A DNA stretch of 64,000 bases from Bifidobacterium pullorum subsp. saeculare (GTDB taxonomy: Bacteria; Actinomycetota; Actinomycetes; Actinomycetales; Bifidobacteriaceae): assembly GCF_016899725.1 (NCBI RefSeq), contig NZ_JACLYU010000001.1, forward strand, positions 186,001-250,000, in the 5' to 3' direction. A program made the position numbers and the translations under genes. The first letter of the stretch is position 1. Each line of letters opens with the position of its first letter. Under the pieces are notes generated by a model that saw only the letters and a program-made list of their open reading frames with translations, did not search any database and was not told the origin of the DNA. This document shows, piece after piece, positions 38,544 through 48,457 of this stretch.

Positions 38544-39272
38544 ATGGCCCTCACCCTGCTTCCCGCCGTCGACGTGCGCGACGGCAAGGCCGTCCGTCTG
38601 CGCCAGGGCGAATCCGGATCCGAAACCGACTACGGCTCGCCGCTGGAGGCCGCCCGCACCTGGGTTCAGGCCGGCGCGCATTGGATCCACCTGGTCGACC
38701 TCGACGCCGCCTTCGGCACGGGGGACAACCGCGCCCAGCTGCGGCGGATCGTCCAGGAGCTCGGCGGCCAGGTCAACATCGAGATGTCCGGCGGCGTGCG
38801 CGACGACGCCAGCCTCGACGCCGCCCTGGAGGCCGGCGCCGCCCGCGTGAACATCGGCACCGCCGCGTTGGAGAACCCCGAATGGACGCGCCGCGCCATC
38901 GCCCGCTACGGCGAGAAGGTGGCCGTCGGCCTCGACGTGCGCGGCCACACGCTCGCCGCGCGCGGCTGGACCAAGGAGGGCGGCGACCTCTTCGAGACGA
39001 TGCGGATGCTCGACGACGCCGGCTGCTCCCGCTACGTGGTCACCGACGTCGCCCGCGACGGCATGATGTCCGGGCCGAACCTGGAGCTGCTGCGCGAGGT
39101 CGCCGAGCGCACCGACGCCAAGGTCACGGCCTCCGGCGGCATCTCCAGCCTCGACGACCTGCGGCATATCAAGGAGCTCGCGCCGCTCGGCGTCGACTCG
39201 GCCATCCTGGGCAAGTCCCTGTACGCGCGCGCCTTCACGCTCCAGGAGGCGCTGGCCGTCGCCCAGGACTGA
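38544..39272 (+). CDS. hisA: HisA/PriA phosphoribosyl isomerase
   Basis: The 242-residue (beta-alpha)8 barrel isomerises ProFAR. The two catalytic Asp regions are [15 protein letters not shown] (residues 5-19) and [15 protein letters not shown] near residue 165. Phosphate-binding loops are EMSGGVRDD near 85 and [12 protein letters not shown] near 190. In actinobacteria this protein (PriA) often also acts as TrpF in tryptophan synthesis; whether both activities are kept here is inferred only from the lineage. AAGGAAAGGA lies upstream. It closes the his cluster. Confidence 0.93.
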   Translation: MALTLLPAVDVRDGKAVRLRQGESGSETDYGSPLEAARTWVQAGAHWIHLVDLDAAFGTGDNRAQLRRIVQELGGQVNIEMSGGVRDDASLDAALEAGAARVNIGTAALENPEWTRRAIARYGEKVAVGLDVRGHTLAARGWTKEGGDLFETMRMLDDAGCSRYVVTDVARDGMMSGPNLELLREVAERTDAKVTASGGISSLDDLRHIKELAPLGVDSAILGKSLYARAFTLQEALAVAQD

Positions 39273-39288
39273 GACCGACCGAAGGCGC

Positions 39289-39309
39289 GGCGGCCTGCCC
39301 GGCCGCCGT
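39289..39309. terminator. Hairpin between hisA and the convergent DUF2252 gene
   Basis: Arms at 39289-39296 and 39302-39309 pair over 8 bp around a 5-nt loop in the 51-nt gap. It may act in both directions. Confidence 0.5.
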
Positions 39310-39323
39310 GGCCTCGGTGCTAT

Positions 39324-40772
39324 TTAGCGCGCGCAGGGCAGCGCGCCGATGCCGATGAGGTTCATAAACACCTCGTAGTCGGCCTCGGTCTGGTCGGCGT
39401 AGGAATCGGCGAAGGCGGCCACCGCCTCGTCGAATTCGGTGTCGTCGCCCATATACGCGGCGATGGCCAGCGCGTCGCCGGTGCGCGCATGGGCGTGCGC
39501 CAGGCAGCGCGCGCACAGGCGCGACAGATCCGAAAGCCCCAGGTAATCGAGATCGTCCAGGTCGATCGACCCCTTGCCGTTCCACAGTTGGCGCACATAG
39601 TAGTCGCGCGTGCGGCCGTCCTCGCCGATGAAGCTCGACCAGCCGAGCAAGATGTCCGCGGTGGACTGGATGAGCTTCTGGCCCTGCACCACGCGCTCGC
39701 CATGCGTGGCGTAGGGGGAGGCGCCGCAATAGTGCTCGAGCACCGAATGCGTGGCCTCCTTCATCTGGATCATGAGCGGGTCGCTGGCGTCGCGGCCGGT
39801 GAGGATCGTCGCCCATGCGCGCTGGCCCACCGAACCGACGCCCACCACCTTGCGCGCCGTGTCCTGGTAATGGTAGAGGTCGAGCACATGGCGGCGGTCC
39901 TCGTACAGCGAGTGACGGTAGTGCTCGAACAGGGTGTCGATGCGCGCCTGCAGCGCCTCCAGGTCGTAGTAGTAGTCCTGCAGTTCGCTCAGCGGCACCA
40001 GCTCCGGCGGCTTCGACTTGAAGCGCAGCTTGCGCCCGTCGAAATACGTGAGCTTGGCCGCCGCCGCGTCGTTGTCCTTCTTCGCGGCCTTCTCCGCCGC
40101 CTGCTGCAGCGTGCGGTTGCGCTTGCCGCCGGTGGTGCGCGCGTACCGGGCCAGCGACTCGGCCACGTCGATATGGTCGTACCAGGCGTCCAGATAGTCC
40201 ATCTCGGCGTACTCGGCCACATGCTCGCGGTAGGAGCGCAGGCAGCGCATCACCGCGTCATGGCGTTCCTTCGGCCTCAGCCCGTTGGCGCGGCCGCAGA
40301 TCTCCACCGAACAGGCCAGGCGCTTGATGTCCCACTCCCAGGGGCCGGTGGTCGTCTCGTCGAAGTCGTTGACATCGAACACGAGGCGGGCCGAGGGGGA
40401 GCGGAACATGCCGAAGTTGCCGATATGCGCGTCGCCCACGCACTGCACCGGCACGCCGGTGACCGGCGTGTGCGACAGGTCCTCGGTCATGATGAGCACG
40501 GTGCCGCGGTAGAACGTGAACGCGTTGGCGCTCATCCGCTTGTACCGCAGCGGGATGAGTTCGCTCACGCGCACCGCCGACTGCTCCTCCAGCAGGGAGA
40601 TGGCCGCGCGCCGGCCCTCGCGCACCTGCCAGACGGCATGCGAGGCCAACGGTACGCGGGCGCGCAGCGCCTCGCCGGCGGCGCGGCGCTCCTCGGGGGT
40701 GCGGGCCTGATACCAGGAACGCACGTCGACGGGCGGATGGACGGACGGGGTCAGATGGCTCTGTTGCTGCAT
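39324..40772 (-). CDS. DUF2252 domain-containing protein (kinase-like fold)
   Basis: The 482-residue protein spans the whole DUF2252 family. Markers are KRMSANAFTFYRGTVLIMTEDL near residue 75, the catalytic-loop-like CVGDAHIGNFGMF near 112, and FDVNDFDETTTGPWEWDIKRLA near 135, which resembles the HxD and DFD elements of kinase-like phosphotransferases. Later parts include VGVGSVGQRAWA and GKGSIDLDDLDYLGL. The substrate is unknown. The ATG at 40772 lies 6 nt from a -10 box and has GTGGAG overlapping it. It is divergent from glnA. Confidence 0.85.
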   Translation of the reverse strand: MQQQSHLTPSVHPPVDVRSWYQARTPEERRAAGEALRARVPLASHAVWQVREGRRAAISLLEEQSAVRVSELIPLRYKRMSANAFTFYRGTVLIMTEDLSHTPVTGVPVQCVGDAHIGNFGMFRSPSARLVFDVNDFDETTTGPWEWDIKRLACSVEICGRANGLRPKERHDAVMRCLRSYREHVAEYAEMDYLDAWYDHIDVAESLARYARTTGGKRNRTLQQAAEKAAKKDNDAAAAKLTYFDGRKLRFKSKPPELVPLSELQDYYYDLEALQARIDTLFEHYRHSLYEDRRHVLDLYHYQDTARKVVGVGSVGQRAWATILTGRDASDPLMIQMKEATHSVLEHYCGASPYATHGERVVQGQKLIQSTADILLGWSSFIGEDGRTRDYYVRQLWNGKGSIDLDDLDYLGLSDLSRLCARCLAHAHARTGDALAIAAYMGDDTEFDEAVAAFADSYADQTEADYEVFMNLIGIGALPCAR

Positions 40773-40784
40773 GGCTCCACGATA
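40773..40784 (-). promoter_or_regulatory. -10 element placed for a leaderless DUF2252 transcript
   Basis: On the minus strand positions 40784-40779 read TATCGT and end 6 nt before the ATG at 40772. Confidence 0.45.
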
Positions 40785-40824
40785 GCGCGGCCGCCGGGTG
40801 CGCCGCCCCATTTAGCAGCATTCC

Positions 40825-40865
40825 GTGACACCGGCGTTAACAAGGCGCTTACACGCCGGTGTGAC
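40825..40865 (+). promoter_or_regulatory. Inverted repeat (candidate operator) upstream of glnA
   Basis: Arms at 40825-40837 (GTGACACCGGCGT) and 40853-40865 (ACGCCGGTGTGAC) are complementary in 12 of 13 positions. The left arm continues into GTTAAC, giving a GTGAC-N6-GTTAAC pattern loosely like a GlnR half-box. It lies 10-51 nt before the glnA ATG, within the promoter shared with the DUF2252 gene. A regulator is not proven. Confidence 0.5.
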
Positions 40866-40875
40866 GATATGCCTC

Positions 40876-42213
40876 ATGGACAAGCAGCAAGAGTTCGCCC
40901 TGCGCACCGTCGAGGAACGCGACGTGCGCTTCATCCGGCTCTGGTTCACCGACGTCATCGGCACGCTCAAGTCGGTCGCCATCGCACCCGCCGAGCTCGA
41001 GGCGGCGTTCGAGGAGGGCCTCGGATTCGACGGCTCCGCCATCGAGGGCATGACCCGCGTCTCCGAGGACGACATGATCGTCAAGCCCGACCCCTCCACC
41101 TTCCAGATCCTGCCGTGGCGCGGCGGCCCCCAGGGCACGGCGCGCATGTTCTGCGACGTGCTCACCCCCGACGGCGAGCCCAGCCTCGGCGACCCGCGCC
41201 ATGTGCTCAAGCGCGCGCTCGCCAAGGCCAAGGAGAAGGGCTTCTCCTTCTACGTGCACCCGGAGATCGAGTTCTACTTGTTCGAGCAGCAGGACGACTG
41301 GTCCAAGCCGCCGGTGCCGATCGACGAGGGCGGCTACTTCGACCATGTGCCGCGCAGCCCCGGCATGGACTTCCGCCGCGCCACCGTGAACATGCTCGAG
41401 CAGATGGGCATCTCCGTCGAGTATTCGCACCATGAGGGCGGCCCCGGCCAGAACGAGATCGACCTGCGCTACGCCGACGCGCTGACCACCGCGGACAACA
41501 TCATGACCTTCCGCACCGTGGTCAAGGAGATCTCCCTCGAACGCGGCATCCACGCCAGCTTCATGCCCAAGCCGCTGGCGGACGCCCCGGGCTCCGGCAT
41601 GCACACGCATCTGAGCCTGTTCGCCGACGACGCGAACGCCTTCTACGAGGCCGGCCAGGAGTACAACATGTCCCTGACGGCCCGCCAGTTCGCGGCCGGC
41701 ATCCTCTACCACGCGGCGGAGATCTGCGCGGTCACCGACCAGTACGTCAACTCCTACAAGCGCCTGTGGGGCGGCAACGAGGCCCCCAGCTACATCTGCT
41801 GGGGCCACAACAACCGCTCCGCGCTGCTGCGCATCCCGCAGTACAAGCCCGGCAAAGGCAACTCGGCGCGCATGGAGTTCCGTGCCCTCGACCCGGTGAC
41901 CAACCCGTACCTGGCGTTCGCGGTGCTGCTGGCCGCGGGCCTCGACGGCATCGAACGGCAGATGACGCTGGGCGAGCCGACCAGCGACGACGTCTGGGAG
42001 CTCACCGACGCCGAACGCCGCGCGATGGGCATCGAGCCGCTGCCCACCTCGCTGGGCGCCGCGCTCAAGGTGATGGAGAAGTCCGACTTCATGGCCGAGG
42101 TGCTCGGCGAGCATGCTTTCGAGTACTTCCTGCGCAACCGCCGCCATGAGTGGGAGGAATACAACCGCCAGGTCACGCCGTACGAGCTGCGCAAGGGCCT
42201 GCCGCGCCTGTGA
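40876..42213 (+). CDS. glnA: Glutamine synthetase type I, form without adenylylation site
   Basis: The 445-residue enzyme makes glutamine from glutamate and ammonia. Metal and substrate motifs are FDGSAIEGMTRVSEDDM near residue 55, HPEIEFYLFE, EYSHHEGGPGQNEIDLRYADAL and GSGMHTHLSLF. The region that carries the adenylylated Tyr in GSI-beta enzymes (NLYDLPPEE) reads EPTSDDVWELTDAERR here, so it should not be controlled by GlnE adenylylation. The length fits the GSI-alpha/GlnA2 class. The start ATGGACAAGCAGCAA has no clear ribosome-binding site. Confidence 0.93.
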   Translation: MDKQQEFALRTVEERDVRFIRLWFTDVIGTLKSVAIAPAELEAAFEEGLGFDGSAIEGMTRVSEDDMIVKPDPSTFQILPWRGGPQGTARMFCDVLTPDGEPSLGDPRHVLKRALAKAKEKGFSFYVHPEIEFYLFEQQDDWSKPPVPIDEGGYFDHVPRSPGMDFRRATVNMLEQMGISVEYSHHEGGPGQNEIDLRYADALTTADNIMTFRTVVKEISLERGIHASFMPKPLADAPGSGMHTHLSLFADDANAFYEAGQEYNMSLTARQFAAGILYHAAEICAVTDQYVNSYKRLWGGNEAPSYICWGHNNRSALLRIPQYKPGKGNSARMEFRALDPVTNPYLAFAVLLAAGLDGIERQMTLGEPTSDDVWELTDAERRAMGIEPLPTSLGAALKVMEKSDFMAEVLGEHAFEYFLRNRRHEWEEYNRQVTPYELRKGLPRL

Positions 42214-42242
42214 TGGCACGCTACGGCACACTACGGCACATC

Positions 42243-42271
42243 GGGGGCCGGCCTGAATTAGGCCGGCCCCC
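42243..42271. terminator. Perfect 11-bp bidirectional terminator hairpin
   Basis: Arms at 42243-42253 and 42261-42271 are perfectly complementary with a 7-nt AT-rich loop. It separates glnA from the convergent MFS pseudogene. Confidence 0.75.
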
Positions 42272-42279
42272 AGTGTTGT

Positions 42280-43436
42280 TCAGCGGATGATGAAGCGGCG
42301 CAGCCAGGTGGTCACTGCGACCGCCAGCAGCGCGAAGACGGCGCCGAAGGGACCGAGCCAGGCCAGGCCCAGATGGTCGTTGACCAGGCCGCCGACCGCC
42401 GATCCCAGGGCGATGCCGATGTTGAAGCTCATCGAGTTGAGCGAGGCCGCCAGATTGAGCGAGCCCGGATGCGCTTCCGCGGCGACATCCATGTACAGCA
42501 CCTGCGAAGCCGAGTTCTGCAGGTACATGAGCAGACCCAGCGCCACGAGCAGCACCGCGCCGAACACCGGGTTGGCGCCGGCGAAGGCGAGGGCCGCAAG
42601 GACGACGGCCTGCGTCAGATAGATCGGGCGCCCCGGGCGAGTGGCTCCACGCCACGGCCCCGGTCGGCCAGCTTGCCGCCGTGGAGATTGCTCCACAGGC
42701 AGGCCAGGCCGTAGACCACCAGCCCCAGGCTGAGGAAGCGCTCGGGCACATGCACCTCGTCGCGCATGATGGGCGTCAGATAGGTGTAGAACACATAGCT
42801 TGCGGCCGCGCCGCACACCACCGCGGCGACGCCCAGCTGGATGCGGCGGTCGAAGAACAGGCGGAACTGGCGCAGGAAGCCGATGCGCTGTGGCGGCGCG
42901 GAGGCACGGTGGGGCAGGAAAACCCACATCGCGCCCATGAGCGCGACGACCAGCACCCAGATGAGGTGGAAGCTCCAGCGCCATCCCAGCGCGTCGGCGA
43001 TCCAGGTGCCCACCGGCACACCGGCGACGGAGGCGATCGAGAAGCCGGAGAACACCCAGGCGATGAACTTCGTGCGGAAGCGCGGCACGGTCACATCGTC
43101 GGCATAGGTCATCGCGACGGCCACCAAGGTGCCGGACACGGCGGCGATGAGCAGACGGGCCACCAGCAGCACCGGATAGGTGGGCGCGAACGCGCACAGC
43201 AGATTGCCGGCCAGGAACACGGCCATAAGTGCCATATGCGTGCCGAAGCGCGGGAACCGGGCCGACAGCGCGGCGCCCAACGGCGTGCACGGCGCGTACA
43301 GGAACGCGAATACCGCCACCAGGTTGCCCACCGTCACCTCGGAGACCCTCAGCCCCCGGGCGATGTCGGGCAGAATGCCCACGACCACGAATTCACTCAT
43401 GCCCAGCATGAAGCTGGCGGCGACCAACGTCACCAC
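42280..43436 (-). pseudogene. MFS transporter (sugar efflux/AraJ-like) broken by a frameshift
   Basis: The first part (minus strand, 43436 down) encodes TLVAASFMLGMSEFVVVGILP and about eight membrane segments, ending in GGKLADRGRGVEPLAR before it runs into a stop at 42615. The remaining segments (RPIYLTQAVVLAALAFAGAN to TTWLRRFIIR) continue in another frame to 42280. The switch lies at about 42625-42645, in a run of C and G (CCCGGGG on the minus strand). Together the parts make one transporter of about 385 residues. The start is also unclear: an AGGAGAAGAAG signal at about 43490 is not followed by ATG, and GTG at 43436 is the first in-frame start. A sequencing error cannot be excluded. Confidence 0.75.
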
Positions 43437-43534
43437 CGGCGCGGTGAAGAAGCGTTCCCCGCCGCGCCGGTCCGTCCTATGTCCGTTCTTCTTCTCCTAT
43501 GTCATAATCGGCCAGTGTAGCCGCCCGCCGCCAC

Positions 43535-46500
43535 TCACGCGGCGAGCAGCCGGCGCAGGCGTTGGATCGACACCGGCCTGGGGGTGCCGAGCTCCTGCGC
43601 CCACAGGGACACGTAGAACTCCTCGAGCATCCAGCGGCCCTCCTCCGCCGTGGCTTCGAGCGCCTCGCGGCGCGGGCCGGCGGGCTCGGCGTCCGCCTTG
43701 CGGCGCGCGGCGTCCACGAGCCGGCGGGCCTCGTCGGCCTCCCACGCCCAGCGCACGTCGCGGTTCTTGTCCGCCTTCGCCTTCGCCAGGCGCAGCTCGT
43801 CGGCATGCAGATAGCGTTCGATATGCCGCAGCGAGCGTGGCGGCGCCTTGCCGATGAACCCGGGGAAGACCAGCGTGGCGATATGCTCGCGGATGGCCTG
43901 GAGCACCGAGAGCATCGGCAGGTCGGCCTTGCCGGAGGTGGCCTTGTCCACCTCGGCGTAGCGTCGGAGGATCGCGATGACGTCATGCGCCACCTGGTAC
44001 ACCGTGTCCTCGTACACCTCGCGCACGTCGAGCACCGCGTTCGCCAGCGCCTCGTCGTCGGTGAGCTTGGCCACCTCGGGCAGCAGCCGCTTGACGGCGG
44101 CCAGCTGGAGGTCCTCGACCAGCGCCTTCGTGTTCGGGTACGGCGCGGAGGCGAGCATCAGCGCCTCGGCGCCGAGCCAGCGCGAGGAGATGCGTTCGGC
44201 GGGCAGGCGCAGCGCGTCCAGCGCGCCCCGCCACAGCATCGCGGCGCGCGACTCGGTGGTGGCGCCCGCCCGGTGCAGCAGGTTCGCCTTCTCCACCACC
44301 TTGCCCTCGCCTTCGGCCTTGGCGGCCTTGCGCCGGACCATCTGGCGGGCGGAGGCCTCGGCCTGTTCGGCGAAGCGGCGCTGCAGGGCCTTGAGGTCCT
44401 TGCCGGTGCCGACCACCTTGACCGGCCCGCGCCCGCCGCGGCGCCCCCGCCCCCGGGCGCCGCCGCGCGCCGGCGGCAGCTCCTGCTCGATGGAGAACGT
44501 CATCCTCAGATGCGGGGCGAGCCGCTCCCACTGCTCGCCGGAGAGCACCTCCGGATGGATCTGGGCGCCGATGGTCTCGATCGCCGCGCGGGTGAACACA
44601 TGCGGCAGGTCCGGCCACGCGGGCGCCGAGCCGTCCTGCGGGGCGGGCGGCAGGTTCGGCTTGAGCCGGTCGCCGGAGCCGGGCAGGTCGGGGTAGCGTT
44701 CGTCGATCCACGCGCGGATCGTGCGCGCCGCGTCGGGGGCGGGCACGAACTGCACGCGCAGCTGCTTGGGCAGCGATTTGATGAGCCCGAGCAGCAGCTC
44801 GTCGAGCAGGCCGGGCACATTCCACGTGAACTGGGCGGGCGTCAGGCGCGAAAGCACCTTGAGCGGCACATGCACGGTCACGCCGTCGGCCGGGTCGGCC
44901 GGGTCGTACACGTAGCTCAGGCGCAGGTCGATGGGCGTGCCGTCCGTGCCGACGGTGTGCCAATGGTCGGGGTAGTCGTCCAGGCTCACCGAGCCGGCGT
45001 CCGTGAGCCGCTCCACCTTCGACGGGTCGAAGCGCAGCAGCTCGGCGTCCTCGCCGGCGGGACCCTTGAGCCACTTGGCCAGGTCGGCCACGCAGGTCAC
45101 GTCCTGGGGGATGCGCGCGTTGTAGAAGTCGAAGAGGTCCTCGTCGTTGACCGCGCCGGCCAGCTGGCGGGTGCGGCTCGCGTCCTCGGCGGCCTCCTCG
45201 AGCACGTCGCGGTTGCGTTCGATGAAGCCGTCGTGGGCGAAGCGCTGCTGGATGTCGCCCTCCACCAAGCCCTGGCGCAGCAGGAAGTCACGCGCCTCGG
45301 GCGGGTTGATGCGCCCCCATTGCACCGCGCGGTCCTGCACGATGGGCAGGCCGTACAGCAGCACGCGCGAGGTGGCCACGGCCGAGCCGCGCGAGCCGGA
45401 CCAGTGCGGCTCCGCGTAGGTGGTGCGTGTGAGCGTGCCGGCCAACGGCTCCGCCCACGCCGGGTCGATGGCCGCCGAATACCGGGCCCACAGGCGGCTC
45501 GTCTCCACCAGCTCGGTGCTCATCACCCACGGCGGGGTGGCCTTGGCCACGGTGGAGGCGGGGAACAGCGCGAAATGCGTGCCGCGCGCGCCCTGGTAGT
45601 CGTTCTTCGCCATCTTCTGCGCGCGCTTGAGGGCCTTGGCCCGGGCGGCGCCCTTGAGGTTGGCGTAGTCGGAGGCCTTCGGCTCGCGCACCACCTGCAT
45701 GCCCATCATCGACAGCAGCCCGGCGAGCATCGAGCGGTGGATGCCGTCGGCGTCCCACGAGCAGCACATCGAATGCGCGGCCTGCTGGTTGATCGGCAGC
45801 TGGCGCACCGTCAGGTCCGGCCGGGAGACCGGATGCGGCTCGCCCACGCGGAACCTCATCTCGCGGCACATCTGCCTGAGCTGGTTGACCAGGTCCTTCC
45901 ACTGGCGCATGCGCAGCCAGCTGAAATGCTCGGCCTTGCAGATGCGGCGCAGCGCGTTGTTGGTCGGCTCGCCGTCCGCCTGGAACACGCGGTCCCAGAT
46001 GTTCAGGGCCGTCAGGAAGTCGCTGGTCGCATCCGCGTAGCGGTTGTGGATGCGGTCGGCCTCCTCGCGCGCCTCGTCCGGGCGTTCGCGCGGGTCCTGC
46101 AGGCTCAGGAACGCCACGATGACGAGCACCGCGGCCAGCGTGTCCGGCGTGGTCTTCGCCGCCGCCTCGATGACCATGCGGCCCAGCCGCACGTCGATCG
46201 GGATGCGCGCCAGCTGCCGGCCGATATGGGTGAGCGTCACCTCGCCGCGCTTGCGGCCGATGGCCTTGAGCTCGGTGAGCTCGTTGAAGCCGTCGGAGAC
46301 CGCCTTCATATCCGGCGGGTCGATGAAGCCGAAATGCGTCACATCCTCGGCGGTGCGGGCCACGCCCACCGACAGCATGTGGAGCACCACCGCGCCCAGG
46401 GAGGTCCTCAGGATCTCCGGCTCGGTGAAGCGGGGGCGCGTCTCGTAATCCTCGCGCGAGTACAGGCGGATCGCGATGCCGTCGGCCACGCGGCCGCAGC

Positions 46501-47617
46501 GGCCGGACCGCTGGTCGGCGCTCGCCTGGCTGATCGGCTCGATGGGCAGGCGCTGCACCTTCGCGGTCTTCGAATATCGGGAGATGCGCGCGGTGCCCGG
46601 GTCCACCACATAGCGGATGCCCGGCACCGTCAGCGAGGTCTCGGCCACGTTCGTGGCGATGACGATGCGCTGGTGGGCATGCGCCTCGAACACGCGGTGC
46701 TGCTCGGCGGCGGAGAGCCGGGCGAACAGCGGCATGATCTCGATCGCGTCCGCACGGCGCATGTCCGCGGCGCGCGGACCGTAGTGCTTGCGCAGCGCCG
46801 CTTCGAAGTCGTGGATGTCGCGCTCGCCGGAGGCGAACACGAGGATGTCTCGCGGGCCGCGCTCATGCGAGGAGTGGATGACGAGCTCGGCGCAGGCGCG
46901 CGCCACCGCGGTGGGCACGTCGGTGATGCCCTCGTCGTCGCCGTAGTCGTCGGAACCGGGGCGGGCGCCGGTCGCGAAGCCCGGCACCTCGCTCATCAGC
47001 GCGGGCGCGGCGCCCAGCGGCTCGTACACCACCTGCACCGGATACGTGCGCCCGGACACCTCGATCACCGGCACCGTGGTGTGCAGCGCCTCCTGGAAAT
47101 GGTCGCGGAACTTCTCCGAATCGATCGTGGCGGAGGTGATGACGAGCTTGAGGTCGCGGCGCCGGGGCAGCAGCGCCGTGAGATACCCGAGCAGGAAGTC
47201 GATGTTCAGGCTGCGCTCGTGCGCCTCGTCGATGATGATCGTGTCGTAGCGGGAGAGCTCCGGGTCGCGTTGGATCTGCGCGAGCAGGATGCCGTCGGTC
47301 ACCACGCGCAGGCGCGTGGTGGGGGAGCTCTCGTCGGTGAAGCGGACCTGGTAGCCGATCTCCTCGCCCAGGCGCACGCCCATCTCGGAGGCGATGCGTT
47401 CGGCCACGGTGCGCGCGGCGATGCGCCGCGGCTGGGTGTGCACGATCTGCCGGCCGTGCGTGCCACGGCCGAGCTCCAGCAGGATCTTGGGCAGCTGGGT
47501 GGTTTTACCGGAGCCGGTCTGGCCGGACACGATGACCACCTGCGAGGACCTCACGGCGTCGGCGATGGCGTCGCGCGCCGCCGACACCGGCAATTCGGGG
47601 GGATAAACGAATCTCAT
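43535..47617 (-). CDS. hrpA: ATP-dependent RNA helicase HrpA (DEAH box)
   Basis: The 1360-residue protein has Walker A VSGQTGSGKTTQLP (about 30-43), the DEAH box IIIDEAHERSLNIDFLL, motif III VITSATIDSEKF and motif VI QRSGRCGRVADG. HA2 and OB-fold regions and a long C-terminal HrpA-specific domain (DUF3418-like) follow, ending LGTPRPVSIQRLRRLLAA. Length and order match HrpA, which in E. coli rescues stalled ribosomes. The ATG at 47617 overlaps the stop of the upstream methyltransferase gene by ATGA. A basic GRGRRGGRG stretch lies near residue 1050. Confidence 0.95.
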   Translation of the reverse strand: MRFVYPPELPVSAARDAIADAVRSSQVVIVSGQTGSGKTTQLPKILLELGRGTHGRQIVHTQPRRIAARTVAERIASEMGVRLGEEIGYQVRFTDESSPTTRLRVVTDGILLAQIQRDPELSRYDTIIIDEAHERSLNIDFLLGYLTALLPRRRDLKLVITSATIDSEKFRDHFQEALHTTVPVIEVSGRTYPVQVVYEPLGAAPALMSEVPGFATGARPGSDDYGDDEGITDVPTAVARACAELVIHSSHERGPRDILVFASGERDIHDFEAALRKHYGPRAADMRRADAIEIMPLFARLSAAEQHRVFEAHAHQRIVIATNVAETSLTVPGIRYVVDPGTARISRYSKTAKVQRLPIEPISQASADQRSGRCGRVADGIAIRLYSREDYETRPRFTEPEILRTSLGAVVLHMLSVGVARTAEDVTHFGFIDPPDMKAVSDGFNELTELKAIGRKRGEVTLTHIGRQLARIPIDVRLGRMVIEAAAKTTPDTLAAVLVIVAFLSLQDPRERPDEAREEADRIHNRYADATSDFLTALNIWDRVFQADGEPTNNALRRICKAEHFSWLRMRQWKDLVNQLRQMCREMRFRVGEPHPVSRPDLTVRQLPINQQAAHSMCCSWDADGIHRSMLAGLLSMMGMQVVREPKASDYANLKGAARAKALKRAQKMAKNDYQGARGTHFALFPASTVAKATPPWVMSTELVETSRLWARYSAAIDPAWAEPLAGTLTRTTYAEPHWSGSRGSAVATSRVLLYGLPIVQDRAVQWGRINPPEARDFLLRQGLVEGDIQQRFAHDGFIERNRDVLEEAAEDASRTRQLAGAVNDEDLFDFYNARIPQDVTCVADLAKWLKGPAGEDAELLRFDPSKVERLTDAGSVSLDDYPDHWHTVGTDGTPIDLRLSYVYDPADPADGVTVHVPLKVLSRLTPAQFTWNVPGLLDELLLGLIKSLPKQLRVQFVPAPDAARTIRAWIDERYPDLPGSGDRLKPNLPPAPQDGSAPAWPDLPHVFTRAAIETIGAQIHPEVLSGEQWERLAPHLRMTFSIEQELPPARGGARGRGRRGGRGPVKVVGTGKDLKALQRRFAEQAEASARQMVRRKAAKAEGEGKVVEKANLLHRAGATTESRAAMLWRGALDALRLPAERISSRWLGAEALMLASAPYPNTKALVEDLQLAAVKRLLPEVAKLTDDEALANAVLDVREVYEDTVYQVAHDVIAILRRYAEVDKATSGKADLPMLSVLQAIREHIATLVFPGFIGKAPPRSLRHIERYLHADELRLAKAKADKNRDVRWAWEADEARRLVDAARRKADAEPAGPRREALEATAEEGRWMLEEFYVSLWAQELGTPRPVSIQRLRRLLAA

Positions 47618-48366
47618 CTCAAGACTTCGATGATACGGAAGCCCTTGGAGCTGGCCATCTTGCCCACGGTGAATGCGTCGCCCAGCGCCTGTTCGAGCCA
47701 GGGGATGAGCGAGTCGGCGCCGAGGTTGCGCTGCACGACCAGGTAGGCGGCGCCGCCCTCCTTGAGCCGTGGCAGCCAGGCCATGAGCAGCGTGTGCAGC
47801 GCCTCCTTGCCGATGCGGATGGGCGGGTTCGACCAGATGAGGTCGAAGGCGAGGTCCTCCGGCATCGCCTCGCAGGGGAGCGCGGCGGTATGCGGCTGCT
47901 CGGCCAGCGGGCGGCCGTCCTGGCCGGTCTGCGCGACGTGGACGCGGCCGCAGCCGTTGGCCCGCGCGTTCGCGGCGGTGAGCTCCAGCGCACGCTCGTT
48001 GACGTCCACCGCCCACACGTCCGCGCCGGGGGAGTCGAGCGCCATGGCCAGCGCCACCGGGCCCCAGCCGCAGCCGAGGTCGAGGAACGCGCCCGCCTCG
48101 GGAGGTTCGGGGGCCTGCCGCAGCAGCACGGAGGTGCCCAGGTCGAGCCGGGAGCCGGAGAACACGCCGTGCGAGGTCGTAACCTCGGCCCGGTGCCCGC
48201 GCAGGTCGACCGTCAGCGTGCGGCGCGCGTCCTGCGACGCCGGCGCGGCGGAGAAATACTGTTCGCCGGACGCGCGCCCGGGCCGGCCCTGGCCCGTCCC
48301 GCCTCCTTGGCGCGCTCCGCCGCCGTCGCCTTTGCCCGCCTGGTTCCGTCCGCGAGCCTGTGCCAT
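47614..48366 (-). CDS. RsmC-like class I SAM methyltransferase
   Basis: The 250-residue protein has a Gly/Gln/Arg-rich N-terminal tail of about 35 residues, then an MTS (methyltransferase small) domain. SAM motif I is FLDLGCGWGPVALAMA and motif IV is FDLIWSNPPIRIGKEALHTLL, the NPP motif typical of N2-guanine methyltransferases of rRNA (RsmC/RlmG). GGGAGG precedes the ATG. Overlap with hrpA suggests a shared role in ribosome maintenance. The exact modified base is unknown. Confidence 0.9.
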   Translation of the reverse strand: MAQARGRNQAGKGDGGGARQGGGTGQGRPGRASGEQYFSAAPASQDARRTLTVDLRGHRAEVTTSHGVFSGSRLDLGTSVLLRQAPEPPEAGAFLDLGCGWGPVALAMALDSPGADVWAVDVNERALELTAANARANGCGRVHVAQTGQDGRPLAEQPHTAALPCEAMPEDLAFDLIWSNPPIRIGKEALHTLLMAWLPRLKEGGAAYLVVQRNLGADSLIPWLEQALGDAFTVGKMASSKGFRIIEVLR

Positions 48367-48457
48367 CGCCGCCTCCCTGGTTCGTTGGTTTGCCTTGTGC
48401 CGTTGCCACGATGATAATAAAAAGCCATTGACCCATCCATGCCGTGAGGAGGCGCCG

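Noticed and set aside
42221..42240. Tandem CTACGGCACA repeat after glnA
   Set aside because: Only two 10-bp units in a short gap; no sign of function.
43562..47746. Plus-strand frame of 1394 codons
   Set aside because: Antisense to hrpA; no start signal or domain.
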